Part shown: piece by piece, positions 6,661-8,981 of the stretch
Layout: every line of letters starts with the position of its first letter
Position numbering within the stretch: the first letter of the stretch is position 1
Source: Desulfobacteraceae bacterium UBA2230
GTDB lineage: Bacteria; Desulfobacterota; Desulfobacteria; Desulfobacterales; Desulfosarcinaceae
NCBI GenBank assembly: GCA_002348005.1
Contig: DDYQ01000144.1
Span: forward strand, 1-8,981
Reading direction: 5' to 3'
DNA: 8,981 nt
Made by a program: the position numbers and the translations under genes
Notes under the pieces: model-generated
Told to the model about the DNA's origin: nothing
Databases searched by the model: none
Seen by the model: the letters and a program-made list of their open reading frames with translations, nothing else

Positions 6661-7104
6661 ATGGAGGAGCATTTGAGCGAAGACATCAAAGCGAAAACCA
6701 GGCGGGTGGCCGAGCTCTACTTCCAAAATGTTCAAGAAGAAAAACCTTTCGAATTGTGGAAGGCGTTCGATCCGGAGCTGGCCAAGGAACTCTCTTTGTT
6801 CATCACCGGTCGAATGTACGCACGGGAGAAGATTGAACATACCACCCGTCAGTTGGTGACCATAGCCGTGTTGACTGTTTTAGGCCGGGCGGATGAGTTG
6901 AAGCTGCATATTCTGGCCGCATTGAATGTCGGTTGTCGGCCACAGCAGGTCGCCGAAGTGATTTTTCAAACATTTACTTATGGTGGAATTCCCACCGTGA
7001 ACAGCGCTTTGAAAGTACTGCGCGATGTGCTGCAGGAAAAAGGCTTGTGGCCGTTGACCGCAAGTTTGCCTGAGAACCACTCATCGGAATATAACCACTC
7101 ATAG
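6661..7104 (+). CDS. Carboxymuconolactone decarboxylase (CMD/AhpD-like) family protein
   Basis: A 147-residue all-helical protein of the CMD family. The core is about 47-125: TTRQLVTIAVLTVLGRADELK region (61-81), His83 in LKLHILAALNVGC, and EVIFQTFTYGGIPTVNSALK (99-118), matching the usual pattern of a helix with His, a Gly, then YGGIP. It lacks the CxxC pair of the AhpD peroxidase branch; Cys92 is the only cysteine. True carboxymuconolactone decarboxylation belongs to the aerobic beta-ketoadipate pathway, which does not fit the anaerobic neighbours, so the actual function is unknown. It lies 19 bases after the dehydrogenase and 15 before gcdA, clearly in the operon. The start is uncertain: ATG 6661 has no upstream ribosome binding site, whereas TTG 6673 is preceded by GGAGGA (6663-6668) and would give 143 residues. 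The extended form is reported. Confidence 0.88.
   Translation: MEEHLSEDIKAKTRRVAELYFQNVQEEKPFELWKAFDPELAKELSLFITGRMYAREKIEHTTRQLVTIAVLTVLGRADELKLHILAALNVGCRPQQVAEVIFQTFTYGGIPTVNSALKVLRDVLQEKGLWPLTASLPENHSSEYNHS
6663..6668 (+). promoter_or_regulatory. Ribosome binding site pointing to a TTG start of the CMD-family gene
   Basis: GGAGGA overlaps the upstream ATG at 6661 and stands 4 bases before TTG at 6673-6675. The same arrangement, an ATGGAGGA string used as ribosome binding site, precedes the dehydrogenase gene (5462-5469). This favours initiation at TTG, although the spacing is at the short end. Confidence 0.5.
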
Positions 7105-7119
7105 GGTTGGGGGAGAGGC

Positions 7120-8853
7120 ATGCGACCATATTTTAAGAAGATGAACACCTTCGGCCGGAAGATAAATCCGGGGCAGATCAAGAGCACCGAGGAGAACGTT
7201 AAGCAGATCAAATCCGTGGAAGCAGAATTGGCAGCCGCCATCGAAAGGGTGAAGAATGCAGGTTTCAGCGCGGACAAGATCAATGCCAGGGGCCAATGGA
7301 CCGTGTTTCAGCGCCTGGACTATTTGGTGGACCAGGGTACCTGGTGCCCCTTGCATACCCTTTACAACCCTCAGAATAACACCGAAGGTACCACCAACGT
7401 TATCGATGGGATGGGCAAGATCGCTGGAAAATGGGCGGTGATCATCGGTTTCGATAACAAGGTGATGGCCGGAGCCTGGCTTCCAGGTCAATCCGAGAAT
7501 ATCCTGCGGGTTACCGATCTTTCCAAACGGCTGAACATACCGCTGGTCTGGCTGGTCAACTGCTCGGGCGTTAAGTTGCCCGAGCAGGAAAAATTCTATG
7601 CCGACCGGCGCGGCGGCGGCACCACCTTCTTCAGGCATGCAGAACTCAATCAGGCGGGCGTTCCCATTCTGGCGGCGATTTACGGTACCAATCCGGCCGG
7701 CGGCGGCTATCAGAGCATCAGCCCAACCGTCTTGTTTGCACACAAGGATTGCAACATGGCCGTGGGCGGTGGTGGCATTCTCTCCGGCATGTCGCCCAAA
7801 GGATATTTCGACGAGGCTGGCGCCGAGCAACTCATTTCGGCTGCACGTCAGTTCAAGGCCGTTCCTCCTGGCCGTGTGGAAATCCATTATGATGAGACCG
7901 GCTTCTTCCGTTATAAATTTGAGACCGAAAGCGACGTCCTGGATGCCGTGAAGGAATACATGCGCGACATGCCGGGGTATAATCCCAAATTCTTCAGGGT
8001 GGCCGAGCCCCGGGAGCCGCTTTTTTCGGCTGAAGACCTCTACCGGTTGGTGCCCTGCAATCAAAAATTGATTTACGATTTTGATGAAGTGCTGTCCCGT
8101 CTGGTAGACGGCAGTGAGCACATGGAATTCAGGCCCGGCTATGGCCCTGAAATCTATACCGGCCTGGTGAAGTTGGATGGTTTCCTCGTGGGGGTGATCG
8201 GCAATCGTCAGGGCTGGCTGGGAGAGAATTATCCAGAATACGCCGACTATCCGGGCATGGGGGGTAAACTTTACCGGCAGGGTCTGATTAAAATGAACGA
8301 ATTCGTCACCCTGTGCGGCAGGGACCGCGTGCCGATCATCTGGTTTCAGGACACTACCGGCATCGACGTGGGGGACATCGCAGAGAAAGCGGAACTGCTC
8401 GGCCTGGGGCAGTCGCTGATTTACTCCATCCAGCAGACCGGTGTTCCCATGATGCTGGTTGTACTGCGCAAAGGCACCGCCGCCGCCCATTATGTCATGG
8501 GTGGACCGACGGCCAACCGACATAACGCTTTTACCCTGGGGACGGCCACCACAGAAATCTATGTCATGCACGGTGAAACCGCTGCCGCAGCAAGTTTTTC
8601 GCGCCGGCTGGTCAAGGAAAAAGATGCCGGGCGCCCTTTGAAGCCAGTGATCGACAGCATGAACGAAATGGTGAAAGAGTACTACGATAACTCACGACCG
8701 ATATACTGCGCACAACACGGCTTCGTAGACGAAATCGCCAGAATGCCCGAGCTGCGCAAATACATGAAAGCCTTTGCCGGTGCGGCTTACCAGAATCCGC
8801 TATCGATCTGTCCGCACCATCAAATGCTTTTGCCGCGTTTGATCAAAGGTTAA
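7120..8853 (+). CDS. gcdA: Glutaconyl-CoA decarboxylase subunit alpha (carboxyltransferase)
   Basis: The carboxyltransferase subunit of the biotin-dependent, sodium-pumping glutaconyl-CoA decarboxylase. It moves the carboxyl group of glutaconyl-CoA to biotin, yielding crotonyl-CoA; the carboxybiotin is decarboxylated by the membrane beta subunit with Na+ export. At 577 residues it is close in length to the Acidaminococcus fermentans subunit and shares many stretches I recall from it: NCSGVKLPEQEK (147-158), RRGGGTTFFRHAELNQ (163-178), YGTNPAGGGYQSISPTV (188-204), GGKLYRQGL (381-389), QDTTGIDVG (410-418), AEKAELLGLGQSLIYSIQ (421-438), RKGTAAAHYVMGGP (450-463) and SICPHHQMLLPR (562-573). N- and C-terminal crotonase-like halves with oxyanion-hole glycines around 193-196 and 450-462 are evident. 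The ATG at 7120 has a GGGGGAG ribosome binding site (7108-7114). Related propionyl- or methylcrotonyl-CoA carboxyltransferases are less similar. Being placed after a non-decarboxylating dehydrogenase supports the assignment. The other pump subunits are not in this window. Confidence 0.95.
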   Translation: MRPYFKKMNTFGRKINPGQIKSTEENVKQIKSVEAELAAAIERVKNAGFSADKINARGQWTVFQRLDYLVDQGTWCPLHTLYNPQNNTEGTTNVIDGMGKIAGKWAVIIGFDNKVMAGAWLPGQSENILRVTDLSKRLNIPLVWLVNCSGVKLPEQEKFYADRRGGGTTFFRHAELNQAGVPILAAIYGTNPAGGGYQSISPTVLFAHKDCNMAVGGGGILSGMSPKGYFDEAGAEQLISAARQFKAVPPGRVEIHYDETGFFRYKFETESDVLDAVKEYMRDMPGYNPKFFRVAEPREPLFSAEDLYRLVPCNQKLIYDFDEVLSRLVDGSEHMEFRPGYGPEIYTGLVKLDGFLVGVIGNRQGWLGENYPEYADYPGMGGKLYRQGLIKMNEFVTLCGRDRVPIIWFQDTTGIDVGDIAEKAELLGLGQSLIYSIQQTGVPMMLVVLRKGTAAAHYVMGGPTANRHNAFTLGTATTEIYVMHGETAAAASFSRRLVKEKDAGRPLKPVIDSMNEMVKEYYDNSRPIYCAQHGFVDEIARMPELRKYMKAFAGAAYQNPLSICPHHQMLLPRLIKG

Positions 8854-8927
8854 GGGCCGTTTTAACAGCTTGCGGCCACTTGAGCGATCCGCAAAAATTG
8901 CTTCCGGTGAGTCAATCGAGCAGCGTG

Positions 8928-8950
8928 GGCGCCTGAACCGGGCAGGCGCC
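8928..8950. terminator. Perfect GC-rich hairpin downstream of gcdA, possible weak terminator
   Basis: GGCGCCTG (8928-8935) and CAGGCGCC (8943-8950) form a perfect 8-base-pair stem with a 7-base loop, starting 75 bases after the gcdA stop. Only TT follows before ACCG, so it lacks the T run of an intrinsic terminator; it could end transcription weakly, protect the mRNA 3' end, act as a binding palindrome or be one copy of a dispersed repeat. The surrounding 8854-8981 shows no recognisable gene. Confidence 0.45.
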
Positions 8951-8981
8951 TTACCGTAGTCGATGTTGAAAAATGGTATTA

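Noticed and set aside
7099..8571. A 490-codon open frame on the minus strand opposite gcdA.
   Set aside because: It lies wholly antisense to a clearly recognised GcdA gene, and its translation resembles no family that I know; long antisense frames are common opposite GC-rich, strongly biased coding sequence.

Overview
The window reads as a housekeeping chromosomal segment of an obligately anaerobic, aromatic-compound-degrading member of the Desulfobacterota (former Deltaproteobacteria), most likely a Desulfococcus/Desulfosarcina-type sulfate reducer. The main reasons are the RpoA and L17 sequences, a GspA/GspB (ExeA/ExeB) pair, and above all a glutaryl-CoA dehydrogenase that resembles, from memory, the non-decarboxylating enzyme of Desulfococcus multivorans, followed by a glutaconyl-CoA decarboxylase alpha subunit. 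The genus-level placement is inference, since no 16S or other marker is present.

Layout. Positions 59-1658 hold the end of the alpha ribosomal operon, rpoA then rplQ, closed by a very strong intrinsic terminator at 1685-1718. Positions 1835-4434 hold a translationally coupled pair on the same strand, a GspA-type AAA ATPase with periplasmic peptidoglycan-binding domain and a GspB-type membrane protein; a possible promoter and hairpin precede it. Positions 4493-5269 carry an IclR-family regulator on the minus strand, convergent with gspB and divergent from the next operon. A 208-base divergent intergenic region (5270-5477) has promoter-like and operator-like sequences. Positions 5478-8853 form a compact plus-strand operon: glutaryl-CoA dehydrogenase, a carboxymuconolactone-decarboxylase-family protein, and glutaconyl-CoA decarboxylase subunit alpha. 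The last 128 bases have no gene that I can see but contain inverted repeats.

How the genes work together. The dehydrogenase should oxidise glutaryl-CoA, the product of anaerobic benzoyl-CoA and of lysine/tryptophan breakdown, to (E)-glutaconyl-CoA without releasing CO2. The valine directly before the catalytic glutamate is the residue known to distinguish this type from decarboxylating enzymes. GcdA then transfers the carboxyl group to the biotin of a membrane complex whose decarboxylation pumps Na+, so the energy of decarboxylation is conserved. The other decarboxylase subunits (membrane beta, biotin carrier, delta) are not in this window. The small CMD-family protein between the two enzymes has no established role. 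The divergent IclR protein is the obvious candidate regulator. The gspAB pair belongs to type II secretion (secretin insertion through peptidoglycan), but no other secretion genes are visible.

Nothing here looks like a mobile element, CRISPR array, phage or RNA gene. Most genes belong to known families. The points most worth following up are the diagnostic non-decarboxylating active site, the unexplained CMD-like protein inside the operon, and the separation of gcdA from the rest of the sodium pump.
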